This document shows, piece by piece, positions 4,668 to 10,940 of a stretch of 11,215 bases of DNA. The position numbers and the translations under genes were made by a program. The DNA is from Acidobacteriota bacterium (lineage in GTDB: Bacteria > Acidobacteriota > Terriglobia > Acidiferrales > UBA7541), in NCBI GenBank assembly GCA_003224195.1, contig QHYP01000279.1:1-11215 (forward strand), given 5' to 3'. Position 1 is the stretch's first letter. Every line of letters starts with the position of its first letter. The notes under the pieces were generated by a model. That model worked only from the letters and a program-made list of their open reading frames with translations. It made no database searches and was not told the DNA's origin.

Positions 4668-7631
4668 TCATTCCGGGCAAAGAACCTGCTCATACGCCGG
4701 GCAAATCGGTTTGAATGCGCAGTTCCGGCAATGGTACCCCGGCTTTGGCGAGAACTCCCCCGCTCGAATGTTCGCCGCCGCCTCCCGCACAATCGCCACC
4801 GCTTCGTCGAGTTGTTTCTTTTCCCTCGTGGTCACTTGCCTTTCGTTCGTCAGCAGGTAATGAAAGACGAGCGCGACCGGGTTCAGCTCCAGCACCTCTC
4901 TCGCCGCCAGCGCGTACAAACTCAGTTGTAGGTCGCGTCGCGCATCCGCTTCTTTCTTCGGCTTCCCCGTTTTGTAATCCACGATTTCAACGTCACGATT
5001 CCCCAGTTGGTTGATCTGGTCCATCCGCCCCGCGATGACCACGTTATCTTCCAACGGCAGCTCGAATGCCTTCTCTTGCTCGAGCACCACCGGCGGCTCC
5101 GCGAGCACTCCCGCATGGAACGCCCGCAACTGTTCGATCCCGTCTTTTTTGTATTCCCCTTCCTGATACTCGTCTTCGTACCCCGCCGAGCTCCATTCCG
5201 TCTCGAAAATCCGCGTCACTTCCTCGAACGGCAGCTTCATTCCTTTGCGCAACTGTTCCGCAAATCGCTTGATCGTCGTGTGCATCACGCTGCCGAAGCT
5301 CATGTTCGCCCGCGGGCCTTCGCGCAGCGACCAGAGATACCCGAACAAGAATTGTTGCGGGCACCGGCGGTAATTTTCCACCGCCGTAGGGCTGAGCTTC
5401 AGGGGCTCGGGCGTCGGCGGATGAAAGCTCTCCGCCCAGCCCGCGATTTGCGAAAAAATCCTCGGCGGCCCCGCCGGCGCTGGGAAAAGAGTTGTATCCG
5501 CCGTCTCCGCCCGCTTTTTCGGTTCGGCGCCAGCCACGTCCGTTGACCCCGACCTAGTCGGGGTCACCCGTGAATCGGGTGGCAATTTCGGCGCGATCTG
5601 CACGATATCCCGCCGCTTGACGCCGGCGTCCATCAAAATATCTTCAATAAACGCCGGCGTTTTGCCCTTCTTTTCCGTCAGCGTCGTGATCGTCAGCCGG
5701 TCCTGCGCCCGCGTCAGCGCCACGTAAAAGAGCCGCCGCTCCTCTTGAATGTGAAAGTCGCCCGCCGGCAGCTCCTCTTTCATCAACTCCAGCGGAAATT
5801 CAAACGTCCGGGGTCTCTCCGTCGCCGGAAATGCCCGGTTATTCACCCGCACGATGAACACATGCGGGAATTCCAGCCCCTTCGCCGCATGCACGGTCAT
5901 CAGCCGCACCCCGTCGCCCGGCTCGTCGTCCTCGAGACTCAGTGTCCCGCCCGCCTGCTCGTAGTAGTCCAGGTACTCCAGAAATTCCGCCAGCCCGCGC
6001 GTCTCGCTCTTCGGCTCCCACTCCTTGGCGAACTCCGCCAGCCGTTCCACGTACTTCGTGTCGTTTGCCGCCGCGCGCTGCGGCACTTCCAGCCACTCCA
6101 CCAGCTCGCCCAGAATTTCCCGCCCCGTCCGTCGCTTCAGTGTTTTCCGCTGCCCCGAAACAAACTCCAGCAGTTTCTGCCTGGCCCCATGCGCTTCGGA
6201 GAAGGGAAGCTCCGTTTGTGGCCCCTGCATCGTGTCATACAGCGCCCCGCGGCGGTTTTTCGCCGCGCGCTCTGCCAGCCGTGCCAGCTCCGCCGCGTCC
6301 AGCCCCCACGCCGGCGCCGCCAGCACGCGCGCGCACGCGATGTCGTCATGCGGATGCGCGATCAGCCGCAGGTACGCCAGAACGTCCCGCACCAGCGGAT
6401 GCTCCAGGATCGACAGCTTCACAATCACAAAGGGAATTCGCCGTCGGACCAGTTGTTTCACCAGCTCGTCGCGGTGCGCATGTTGCCGGTAGAGAATCGC
6501 GAAATCTCGCCACGGTCGTCCCGTCCCGCGTAACCTCTCCAGCTCGTCCGCCACCCACCGTGCCTCATCTTCCTTCGTTGCCAGTTCTACGAGCCGGATC
6601 TTTTGTCCCTCCGGCCGTGTCGGCTCCAGCACTTTTTTCGGAAAGTACGCGCTTACCGAGTTCTGCGCAATCACCTGCGTCGCCACCCGCAGCACGTTCG
6701 GCGTCGAGCGGTAATTCTCCGTCAGCGTCACTCGCCACTTCGCAGAGTCCTCGCCGGCCCTCCAACCCGCAAAGCGTTCCAAGAAAATCTTGAAGCTCCC
6801 GAAGGACGCCCCGCGAAATCGGTAAATCGCCTGGTCGTTGTCCCCGACCACAAGAATGTTCCGTGGCTCCGCCGCGAGCAGGTGCAACAACTCGACCTGC
6901 GCGATGTTCGTGTCCTGAAATTCATCCACCAGGATGTGCCGGAACCTCTGCCGCAGCCGCTCGCGCAGTTCCCCATTCTCCCGCAGCAGCTTCACCGTCT
7001 CCGCGATCAATCCGTTCAGCGCTACCGCATTCTTCTCCCGGAGCAGGTCCTCGCTCGCTCGGTACGCCCGCGCAATCTCCTGTTGCCGCGCCGCCTCTTC
7101 CGTGCGCTCGAGAAATGTGTCTTCATCGAGCGTCGCTCGCTCCGCCTCGAGCCCTGCCGCCAACTCCTCGCTCGAGACCAGCTCGTCCTGGCATCGCGAG
7201 AAAAACTCGATGAAGTCCCCTAGAAACTGCCCCGGCTCCGCTAGCCTCCGGAATCTTTCTAACCGCAGCCTCGGCAGATTCCTCCGCAGCAAAATCCAGT
7301 GGTCCACTTTATCGAGCGCCACCCGCCCCAGCGCCAGCTCGGTAAGCAGGCTTTCGCAAAACGAATGAAACGTCGCCAGCGTCACGTCTTTCGCGCGCTC
7401 CCCGACGGCCTTCACCACGCGCGCCTTCATCTCCCCCGCGGCCCTGCGCGTGAACGTCAGCCCCAGTATGTTTTCGCCGGAAAGATTGGGATCGGAGACC
7501 AGTAGTTGGCGGATCCGCTCCGTTATGACGCGCGTCTTGCCCGTCCCTGCGCCCGCGATCACCAGCAGTGGCCCTTCGCCGTGCTCGATCGCCCGCCTCT
7601 GCGCCTCATTCAATTGCGGCAGTGTTGCCAT
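4668..7631 (-). CDS. UvrD-like superfamily 1 helicase fused to PD-(D/E)XK nuclease with Fe-S cysteines
   Basis: A 987-aa single-chain ATP-dependent helicase-nuclease, expected to unwind and degrade DNA from ends in recombination repair (RecBCD/AddAB/AdnAB type). Helicase motifs run in order: Walker A GAGTGKT (27-33), GLTFTRRAAGEM (57-68), Walker B VDEFQDT (235-241), GDNDQAIYRFRG (263-274), LTENYRS (303-309), TVHAAKGLEFPHV (579-591) and FYVALTRAQDRL (635-646). A Pro/Ser/Thr-rich linker (about 681-745) follows, with repeat copy C encoding residues 688-697. The nuclease domain shows H784 (GSVMHTTIKRF), D871 (AGRMDQI), D885 and K887 (DYKTGK), and Q902/Y906. Cysteines C757 and C968-x2-C971-x5-C977 match the AddB-type 4Fe-4S arrangement. 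Its layout resembles actinobacterial AdnA-like proteins; no second subunit is present in the window. It starts at an ATG with no clear Shine-Dalgarno, 50 nt after hicA, so the two may be cotranscribed. Confidence 0.92.
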   Translation of the reverse strand: MATLPQLNEAQRRAIEHGEGPLLVIAGAGTGKTRVITERIRQLLVSDPNLSGENILGLTFTRRAAGEMKARVVKAVGERAKDVTLATFHSFCESLLTELALGRVALDKVDHWILLRRNLPRLRLERFRRLAEPGQFLGDFIEFFSRCQDELVSSEELAAGLEAERATLDEDTFLERTEEAARQQEIARAYRASEDLLREKNAVALNGLIAETVKLLRENGELRERLRQRFRHILVDEFQDTNIAQVELLHLLAAEPRNILVVGDNDQAIYRFRGASFGSFKIFLERFAGWRAGEDSAKWRVTLTENYRSTPNVLRVATQVIAQNSVSAYFPKKVLEPTRPEGQKIRLVELATKEDEARWVADELERLRGTGRPWRDFAILYRQHAHRDELVKQLVRRRIPFVIVKLSILEHPLVRDVLAYLRLIAHPHDDIACARVLAAPAWGLDAAELARLAERAAKNRRGALYDTMQGPQTELPFSEAHGARQKLLEFVSGQRKTLKRRTGREILGELVEWLEVPQRAAANDTKYVERLAEFAKEWEPKSETRGLAEFLEYLDYYEQAGGTLSLEDDEPGDGVRLMTVHAAKGLEFPHVFIVRVNNRAFPATERPRTFEFPLELMKEELPAGDFHIQEERRLFYVALTRAQDRLTITTLTEKKGKTPAFIEDILMDAGVKRRDIVQIAPKLPPDSRVTPTRSGSTDVAGAEPKKRAETADTTLFPAPAGPPRIFSQIAGWAESFHPPTPEPLKLSPTAVENYRRCPQQFLFGYLWSLREGPRANMSFGSVMHTTIKRFAEQLRKGMKLPFEEVTRIFETEWSSAGYEDEYQEGEYKKDGIEQLRAFHAGVLAEPPVVLEQEKAFELPLEDNVVIAGRMDQINQLGNRDVEIVDYKTGKPKKEADARRDLQLSLYALAAREVLELNPVALVFHYLLTNERQVTTREKKQLDEAVAIVREAAANIRAGEFSPKPGYHCRNCAFKPICPAYEQVLCPE
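5542..5569 (+). repeat. Family 1 palindromic repeat, copy C (inside helicase-nuclease gene)
   Basis: A perfect 10-bp stem: TGACCCCGAC (5544-5553), loop CTA, GTCGGGGTCA (5557-5566), preceded by GT and followed by CCC. On the minus strand it is read in frame as RVTPTRSGST in the low-complexity linker between the helicase and nuclease domains. A second small inverted repeat, ACCCG/CGGGT (5566-5580), abuts it. Confidence 0.85.
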
Positions 7632-7681
7632 GTCTTTTGCAGCCTAGCGGATTTTCGAGCGAACAGGAAGCAAACAACGGG

Positions 7682-7927
7682 TCATCCGCAGATGGAATCA
7701 AGAATTGCTTGTTTCGAGGTGCCCTTGTGCGACGAAACAGCGCGAAGTATAGCGTTCAATGTACCGACTTTTAGAGTCTTGTGAGCAGGGATCGCGATGC
7801 GCTGCGGCTTCGGCTGCTCCGTCTCGAGGACGATATGACTCCCCATCTGATGGGCTTCGCGGTAGCCCCACTTGCGGCAAAGCCCGTCAGCCAACTGCCT
7901 GCCGCTTAGGTCTCGCGGTAGCTTCAT
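7682..7927 (-). CDS. hicA: HicA-type mRNA interferase toxin
   Basis: An 81-aa protein of the HicA (YcfA-like) family; these toxins cleave mRNA independently of the ribosome and are held inactive by HicB. The N-terminus KLPRDLSGRQLADGLCRKWGY matches the double-stranded-RNA-binding-like fold. G29-S-H31-I-V-L contains the catalytic His, and the tail IPAHKTLKVGTLNAILRAV is the other family hallmark. The length is typical. Its ATG (7927-7925) overlaps the TGA of hicB (7926-7924) as ATGA, so its translation is probably coupled to that of the antitoxin. The order is antitoxin first, toxin second, the reverse of the E. coli hicAB order but common elsewhere. Confidence 0.9.
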   Translation of the reverse strand: MKLPRDLSGRQLADGLCRKWGYREAHQMGSHIVLETEQPKPQRIAIPAHKTLKVGTLNAILRAVSSHKGTSKQAILDSICG

Positions 7928-8148
7928 CCGAGCGAGAGAACTTCGTCGCGAACGAGGTGCAGACGTATGGACTGCGGTTTCGGGCGATCAAAGAAGAAAG
8001 CTTCGACTGCCTCTCTGACATTGGCGCGCAACTCTTCCCAAGTGTCACCCTGTGTGAAAATATTTTCGGTTAGGCACTCGGCGGAATAACCCCCTTCAGC
8101 CTCTTCAATCACTTCAAAAACAAGCTCGCTGATGTGAACCGGTTCCAT
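7924..8148 (-). CDS. hicB: HicB-family antitoxin, short form without DNA-binding domain
   Basis: A 74-aa protein, expected to bind and neutralise HicA. It shows the partial RNase-H-like HicB core: FEVIEEAEGGYSAECL, then NIFTQGDTWEELRANVREAVEAFF, ending with IRLHLVRDEVLSLG. The frame is open upstream to 8316, but the ATG at 8148 is preferred because AAAGGAAAT precedes it at Shine-Dalgarno distance and the family core starts within ten residues. There is no C-terminal helix-turn-helix or ribbon-helix-helix domain as found in longer HicB proteins, so autorepression would need another route, such as the complex or an outside regulator. It overlaps hicA by four bases. Confidence 0.85.
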   Translation of the reverse strand: MEPVHISELVFEVIEEAEGGYSAECLTENIFTQGDTWEELRANVREAVEAFFFDRPKPQSIRLHLVRDEVLSLG

Positions 8149-8171
8149 GCCAATTTCCTTTCGCAAGAACT

Positions 8172-8200
8172 TAGCATGGAAGTTTCCACCATGCCAGCAA
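8172..8200 (-). promoter_or_regulatory. Candidate hicBA promoter with an inverted repeat in its spacer
   Basis: Reading the minus strand, TTGCTG (8200-8195) is a possible -35, with CATGCT or ATGCTA about 16-17 bases on as a weak -10. The spacer is filled by an inverted repeat, GCATGG/CCATGC (plus-strand arms 8174-8179 and 8189-8194). It lies 26 bases before the hicB start. An operator placed inside a promoter spacer is a usual design for toxin-antitoxin autorepression, but the -10 is poor and this is inference. Confidence 0.35.
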
Positions 8201-8234
8201 GTCTTAGTCGGGGGTTCTCCCCGCATCGTCGCGC

Positions 8235-8249
8235 TTATCGCTGCGATAA
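8235..8249. other. Perfect odd palindrome spanning the stop codon of the first DinB gene
   Basis: TTATCGC, central T, GCGATAA (8235-8249): 7-base arms around a single base. It includes the TAA stop of the minus-strand DinB gene and lies about 87 bases upstream of hicB. With a one-base centre it suits a dimeric DNA-binding protein better than an RNA hairpin, but coding constraint on the last codons could also produce it. Confidence 0.35.
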
Positions 8250-8792
8250 TTCTCGACCGGCAACTCTCGCCGTAAACTCCCCCGACTTCCCCCGCGGCAC
8301 GCTCAGCGACTCCCACTTTCCCGTTTTTGCCACTGTCAGATGCTTCGCCACATAGAGGATCTGCCCCACGTGATGCGCGTAATGCGCGATCTGCCGGTTG
8401 ATCGCCTGCATCACCGAGTGCGGCTCCATCCGGATCGTCACCTTCCGCACGAGGTCCGCCTCCGTCAGCGGCGTCAGGGCGTCAAACACGTACTTCCAGC
8501 CCCTCTCCCACAGCGCCATCAGCTCCGCGCGCGTCTTCGGCGCATCCTCGAACTCCGTATCCCGGTTCCGGTCGGGCTTTTCTCCGTCCGTGGTCAGAAA
8601 ATCCATCCAGCGCGATCGCATGTTCCCCGCCATGTGCTTCACGATGATGGCAATCGAATTCGACTCCTTGTCCAGCGCCGCAAACAGCGCCTCGTCCGGC
8701 GCCTGCTGCATCGCCCGCTCGGCCAATTTCTTGTAGTAGCGGAAAAGTTCGATCGAATCTTTCAAGTATGACGTGGTGAATTCATGTGCCAT
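8235..8792 (-). CDS. DinB-superfamily protein (DUF1572-like)
   Basis: A 185-aa four-helix-bundle protein of the DinB/YfiT-like metalloenzyme superfamily. Members with known activity use a divalent metal in thiol transfer or related chemistry; the reaction here is unknown. The metal-binding triad is visible as H53 (IIVKHMAGN), H137 and H141 (INRQIAHYAHHVGQI). The strings SYLKDSIELFRYYKKLAERA, NSIAIIVKHMAGNMRSRW and FLTTDGEKPDRNRDTEFE are typical of the DUF1572 subgroup. The frame opens at 8828, but the ATG at 8792 is chosen because MAHEFTTSYL is where this subgroup usually begins and GAGAGG precedes it. It is divergent from a second DinB-like gene with 126 bases between starts. Confidence 0.85.
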   Translation of the reverse strand: MAHEFTTSYLKDSIELFRYYKKLAERAMQQAPDEALFAALDKESNSIAIIVKHMAGNMRSRWMDFLTTDGEKPDRNRDTEFEDAPKTRAELMALWERGWKYVFDALTPLTEADLVRKVTIRMEPHSVMQAINRQIAHYAHHVGQILYVAKHLTVAKTGKWESLSVPRGKSGEFTARVAGRELSQR

Positions 8793-8842
8793 GCCCGCAT
8801 TTTCCTCTCTGTCCGTGCCGTTTCGCAACCCTCACAAAGTCC

Positions 8843-8872
8843 TTGACTGTTCGCTTTTCGTTCGCCTATCAT
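8843..8872 (+). promoter_or_regulatory. Sigma-70-type promoter for the second DinB gene
   Basis: TTGACT at 8843-8848, an 18-base spacer, TATCAT at 8867-8872. The predicted start near 8880 gives a leader of about 40 nt containing GGAGG at 8904-8908, ten bases before the ATG at 8919. Confidence 0.65.
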
Positions 8873-8918
8873 CCTGCCTCGCAACTTGCTCTAATCTCAC
8901 CACGGAGGACTTGGATTT

Positions 8919-9446
8919 ATGTCAATCGCTCAGTCGCTGCTTCCCGAATACGATCAGGAAATGTCCGGCACGCGCAAGACCCTGGAGCGCTGTCCCGACG
9001 AAAAGTGGGACTGGAAGCCCCACGAGAAGTCCGGCACGCTCGGCTGGCTCGCCGGCCATGTCGCCACGCTTCCCGAATGGGCCGCCATGACCCTGCACAC
9101 TGAGCAGTTCGATTACGCGCCCGTGGGCGGCCCCACGTATCAGCCTCCCAAAATCTCCAATCGCAAAGAGCTTCTCGCTGCCTTCGACAAACGTTGCGCC
9201 GAAGCTCGGGCCGCCATCGCTTCCGCCAGCGATCAAGAGTTGACGAAAGACTGGTCACTGCTCGCGGGCGGTAAAAACGTGTTCACCATGCCGCGCGTTG
9301 CCGTCCTTCGCACCATGATCATGAATCACCTGATCCATCACCGTGCGCAGCTCGGTGTCTACTTCCGCCTCATCGGCGTCCCCGTGCCCGGCCTCTACGG
9401 ACCTTCCGCCGACGAAGCCCAGGCAGGCGCCGGCGCCTCCGCCTAA
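8919..9446 (+). CDS. DinB-superfamily protein
   Basis: A 175-aa DinB-like four-helix-bundle protein. The His triad is H47 (WLAGHVATLPEW), H137 and H141 (MIMNHLIHHRAQLGVYFRLIG). The C-terminal signature VPVPGLYGPSADE is common in the bacterial DinB_2-type group often found in Acidobacteriota. The substrate is unknown; related enzymes include mycothiol- and bacillithiol-dependent transferases, but nothing here identifies the thiol. The start is supported by GGAGG at 8904-8908 and by the promoter at 8843-8872. The last ten or so residues are an Ala/Gly-rich tail. It is only distantly similar to the divergent neighbour, so a recent duplication is unlikely. Confidence 0.88.
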   Translation: MSIAQSLLPEYDQEMSGTRKTLERCPDEKWDWKPHEKSGTLGWLAGHVATLPEWAAMTLHTEQFDYAPVGGPTYQPPKISNRKELLAAFDKRCAEARAAIASASDQELTKDWSLLAGGKNVFTMPRVAVLRTMIMNHLIHHRAQLGVYFRLIGVPVPGLYGPSADEAQAGAGASA

Positions 9447-9484
9447 ACGTTTTCGTCCCGTCCGGGACTTCCAGTGTTCGGCTG

Positions 9485-9538
9485 GTTGACCGCTCCGCGG
9501 TCACCCATAAAGTTGACCGCTGCGCGGTCACCCATAAA
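9485..9538 (+). repeat. Family 1 palindromic repeat, tandem copies D and E
   Basis: Two directly adjoining 27-base units (9485-9511 and 9512-9538), each beginning GTTGACCGC and ending CACCCATAAA. They differ only in the loop (TCC against TGC); copy B has TTC. Each forms a 7-bp stem TGACCGC/GCGGTCA. There is no spacer between the units. Confidence 0.9.
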
Positions 9539-9541
9539 AAT

Positions 9542-9580
9542 GTAGGGGCGGACTTCACTCCCCTCGGGGCTGAACTCCGC
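9542..9580 (+). repeat. Family 2 hairpin repeat, copy 1
   Basis: Begins GTAGGGGCG. Outer arms GCGGACTTCA (9548-9557) and TGAACTCCGC (9571-9580) pair with a single C-C mismatch, and an inner CCCC-TC-GGGG (9560-9569) forms the tip. It follows the tandem family 1 copies after 3 bases. Confidence 0.65.
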
Positions 9581-9605
9581 TCGATTCCCACGCCTTCTCA
9601 CCCCT

Positions 9606-9632
9606 GTAGGGGCGCGCTTTAGCGCGTCCCCT
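9606..9632 (+). repeat. Family 2 hairpin repeat, copy 2
   Basis: Begins GTAGGGGCG. AGGGGCGCGCT (9608-9618) pairs with AGCGCG-T-CCCCT (9621-9632) with one bulged T and a two-base loop. No T-run follows, so it is not a standard terminator. Confidence 0.7.
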
Positions 9633-9672
9633 CTCATTCCGTCCCCGCTGCCCCCTTCTCACTGCATCTCGC

Positions 9673-9699
9673 TATAATGGTGTTTCACCTTTCTGGAGG
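9673..9699 (+). promoter_or_regulatory. Thiolase -10 element and ribosome binding site
   Basis: A perfect TATAAT at 9673-9678 and GGAGG at 9695-9699, six bases before the ATG at 9706. No good -35 is found 16-18 bases upstream, where the sequence is C-rich, so an activator or another sigma factor may be needed. The predicted leader is about 20 nt. Confidence 0.5.
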
Positions 9700-9705
9700 C
9701 GCATC

Positions 9706-10938
9706 ATGGAAACCCCCGTTATTCTCTCCGGTGTCCGCACGCCCATCGGAGAATTCCAGGGCGGCCTCGCCGGTCTCTCCGCGCCCGAGCTTGGCGCCAA
9801 AGTTGTTGCCGAATCCATTCGCCGCGCCGGCCTCGACCCCAAGCAAATCGACGAAGTCATCATGGGCAATGTCGTTCAAGCCGGCCTCGGCCAGAATCCC
9901 GCGCGCCAGGCGGCCCTCCGCGGCGGCTGCGATCCCCGCGTCGCCGCCATGACCATCAACAAGGTCTGTGGCTCCGGCCTCAAGGCCGTGGCCCTCGCCG
10001 CGCAAGCCATCGAAACCGGCAACTCCGATATCCTCGTCGCCGGCGGCATGGAGTCCATGTCCAACTGCCCCTATCTTCTCCCGCAGGCGCGCACCGGCTA
10101 CCGCATCGGCGATGGCAAGCTCGTGGACTCCATGATCACCGACGGCCTCTGGGACGCCTACGAAAATTTTCACATGGGCATGACCGGCGAGCTCGTCGCC
10201 GAAAAATACGGCATCACGCGCGAGGAGCAGGACCACTTCGCCGTCGAAAGCCACCAGAAAGCAGTCCGCGCCCGCAAGTCCTGCTTCCTCGAGTCGCAAA
10301 TTCTTCCCATCGAAGTCCCGCAGAAAAAGGGGGACCCCGTCGTCATCAAGTACGATGAATCGCCCCGCGAGGACACTTCGCTCGAAGCCCTCTCGAAGCT
10401 CAAGCCCGCCTTCAAGAAAGATGGCACCGTCACCGCTGGCAATGCTCCCGGCACCAACGACGGCGCCGCCGCTCTCGTCGTCACCAGCGAGCGCATCGCC
10501 GAAAAGCTCGGCAAGCCGCCGCTCGCCCGCATCGTCGCCCAAGCCGTCTCCGGCGTCGAGCCCAAGTGGGTCATGATGGCCCCCGTGGACGCCGTCAACA
10601 AACTCCTCCAAAAAACCGGCTGGGATCGCGAAAAAGACGTTGACCTCTTCGAGCTCAACGAAGCCTTTGCCGTCGCCGCCATCGCCGTCACGCGCCAACT
10701 GAAACTCAATCCCGAAAAAGTCAACGTCAATGGGGGCGCAGTCGCCATCGGCCATCCCATCGGCGCCTCCGGCGCGCGCATTCTCGTCACCCTGCTCTAC
10801 GAGCTCGCTCGCCGCAATCTCAAGCGCGGCCGGCGGCAACGCCGTCGCTTTAGCGGTAGAACGCTTTTGAGGGCGCCTATCGAAGGGAATCGTAGGGGCG
10901 CAATATATTGCGCCCGCCGTTGTATTTGGGGTCTCTGA
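9706..10938 (+). CDS. Acetyl-CoA acetyltransferase (thiolase), C-terminus frameshifted
   Basis: Thiolase-family enzyme condensing or cleaving acyl-CoA thioesters, as in acetoacetyl-CoA formation or beta-oxidation. It shows the acylated nucleophile C88 (NKVCGSGLKA), NEAF at 318-321, and H350 in GGAVAIGHPIGASG. GTPGTND-type loops and the METPVILSGVRTPIGEF start are typical of the AtoB/PhaA branch. The frame matches the family up to codon 375 (LARRNLKRG, 10828-10830), then changes. The true C-terminus GGNAVALAVERF with TGA at 10868-10870 is found one frame over. The segment that should join them, about seven codons ending in the C-x-GGG motif with the second catalytic Cys, is absent. By comparison with the family about 20 bases are missing. 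As written, the protein runs through a palindromic repeat to 10938. If real, the enzyme should be inactive; an assembly deletion is equally possible. Confidence 0.88.
   Translation: METPVILSGVRTPIGEFQGGLAGLSAPELGAKVVAESIRRAGLDPKQIDEVIMGNVVQAGLGQNPARQAALRGGCDPRVAAMTINKVCGSGLKAVALAAQAIETGNSDILVAGGMESMSNCPYLLPQARTGYRIGDGKLVDSMITDGLWDAYENFHMGMTGELVAEKYGITREEQDHFAVESHQKAVRARKSCFLESQILPIEVPQKKGDPVVIKYDESPREDTSLEALSKLKPAFKKDGTVTAGNAPGTNDGAAALVVTSERIAEKLGKPPLARIVAQAVSGVEPKWVMMAPVDAVNKLLQKTGWDREKDVDLFELNEAFAVAAIAVTRQLKLNPEKVNVNGGAVAIGHPIGASGARILVTLLYELARRNLKRGRRQRRRFSGRTLLRAPIEGNRRGAIYCARRCIWGL
10892..10915 (+). repeat. Family 2 repeat, copy 3, perfect palindrome
   Basis: Begins GTAGGGGCG like the other two family 2 copies. 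GGGCGCAATA (10896-10905) is followed directly by its exact reverse complement (10906-10915), 20 bases without a loop. It lies between the original thiolase stop (10870) and the next gene, and is translated only because of the thiolase frameshift. Confidence 0.75.
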
Positions 10939-10940
10939 AG

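Larger units (their letters stand above)
9447..9705. other. Repeat-rich intergenic region
   Basis: 259 bases with no convincing gene. From left to right it holds a GTCCCG-TC-CGGGAC inverted repeat (9455-9468), two tandem family 1 units (9485-9538), a family 2 hairpin (9542-9580), a second family 2 hairpin (9606-9632), and the -10 and Shine-Dalgarno of the thiolase gene. Confidence 0.75.

Noticed and set aside
5745..6793. Long plus-strand open frames (262 and 283 codons) inside the helicase gene
   Set aside because: They are Pro/Arg/Ser-rich shadows of the minus-strand helicase, whose motifs all fall in the frame called.
7682..9446. The hicBA/helicase/DinB region as a defence island
   Set aside because: No restriction, CRISPR, integrase, tRNA attachment site or base-composition change is visible, and the DinB genes are not defence genes. 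The adjacency alone is too weak.
9455..9468. GTCCCG-TC-CGGGAC inverted repeat after the second DinB gene as a terminator
   Set aside because: The stem is 6 bp with a two-base loop and is not followed by a T-run on either strand.
9485..9538. Tandem 27-bp repeats as a possible CRISPR array
   Set aside because: The units adjoin with no spacer, there are only two, and no cas genes are present.
9370..9637. Minus-strand frames containing MGDRxAVN strings
   Set aside because: The strings are the reverse-complement translation of the family 1 repeats (TTTATGGGTGACCGC...). They would appear wherever the repeat occurs and do not indicate a protein.
9685..10839. A 384-codon open frame on the minus strand opposite the thiolase gene
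   Set aside because: The plus strand encodes a clear thiolase over the same bases. The minus-strand product is a low-complexity Gly/Ala/Asp-rich string typical of antisense to GC-rich coding sequence.
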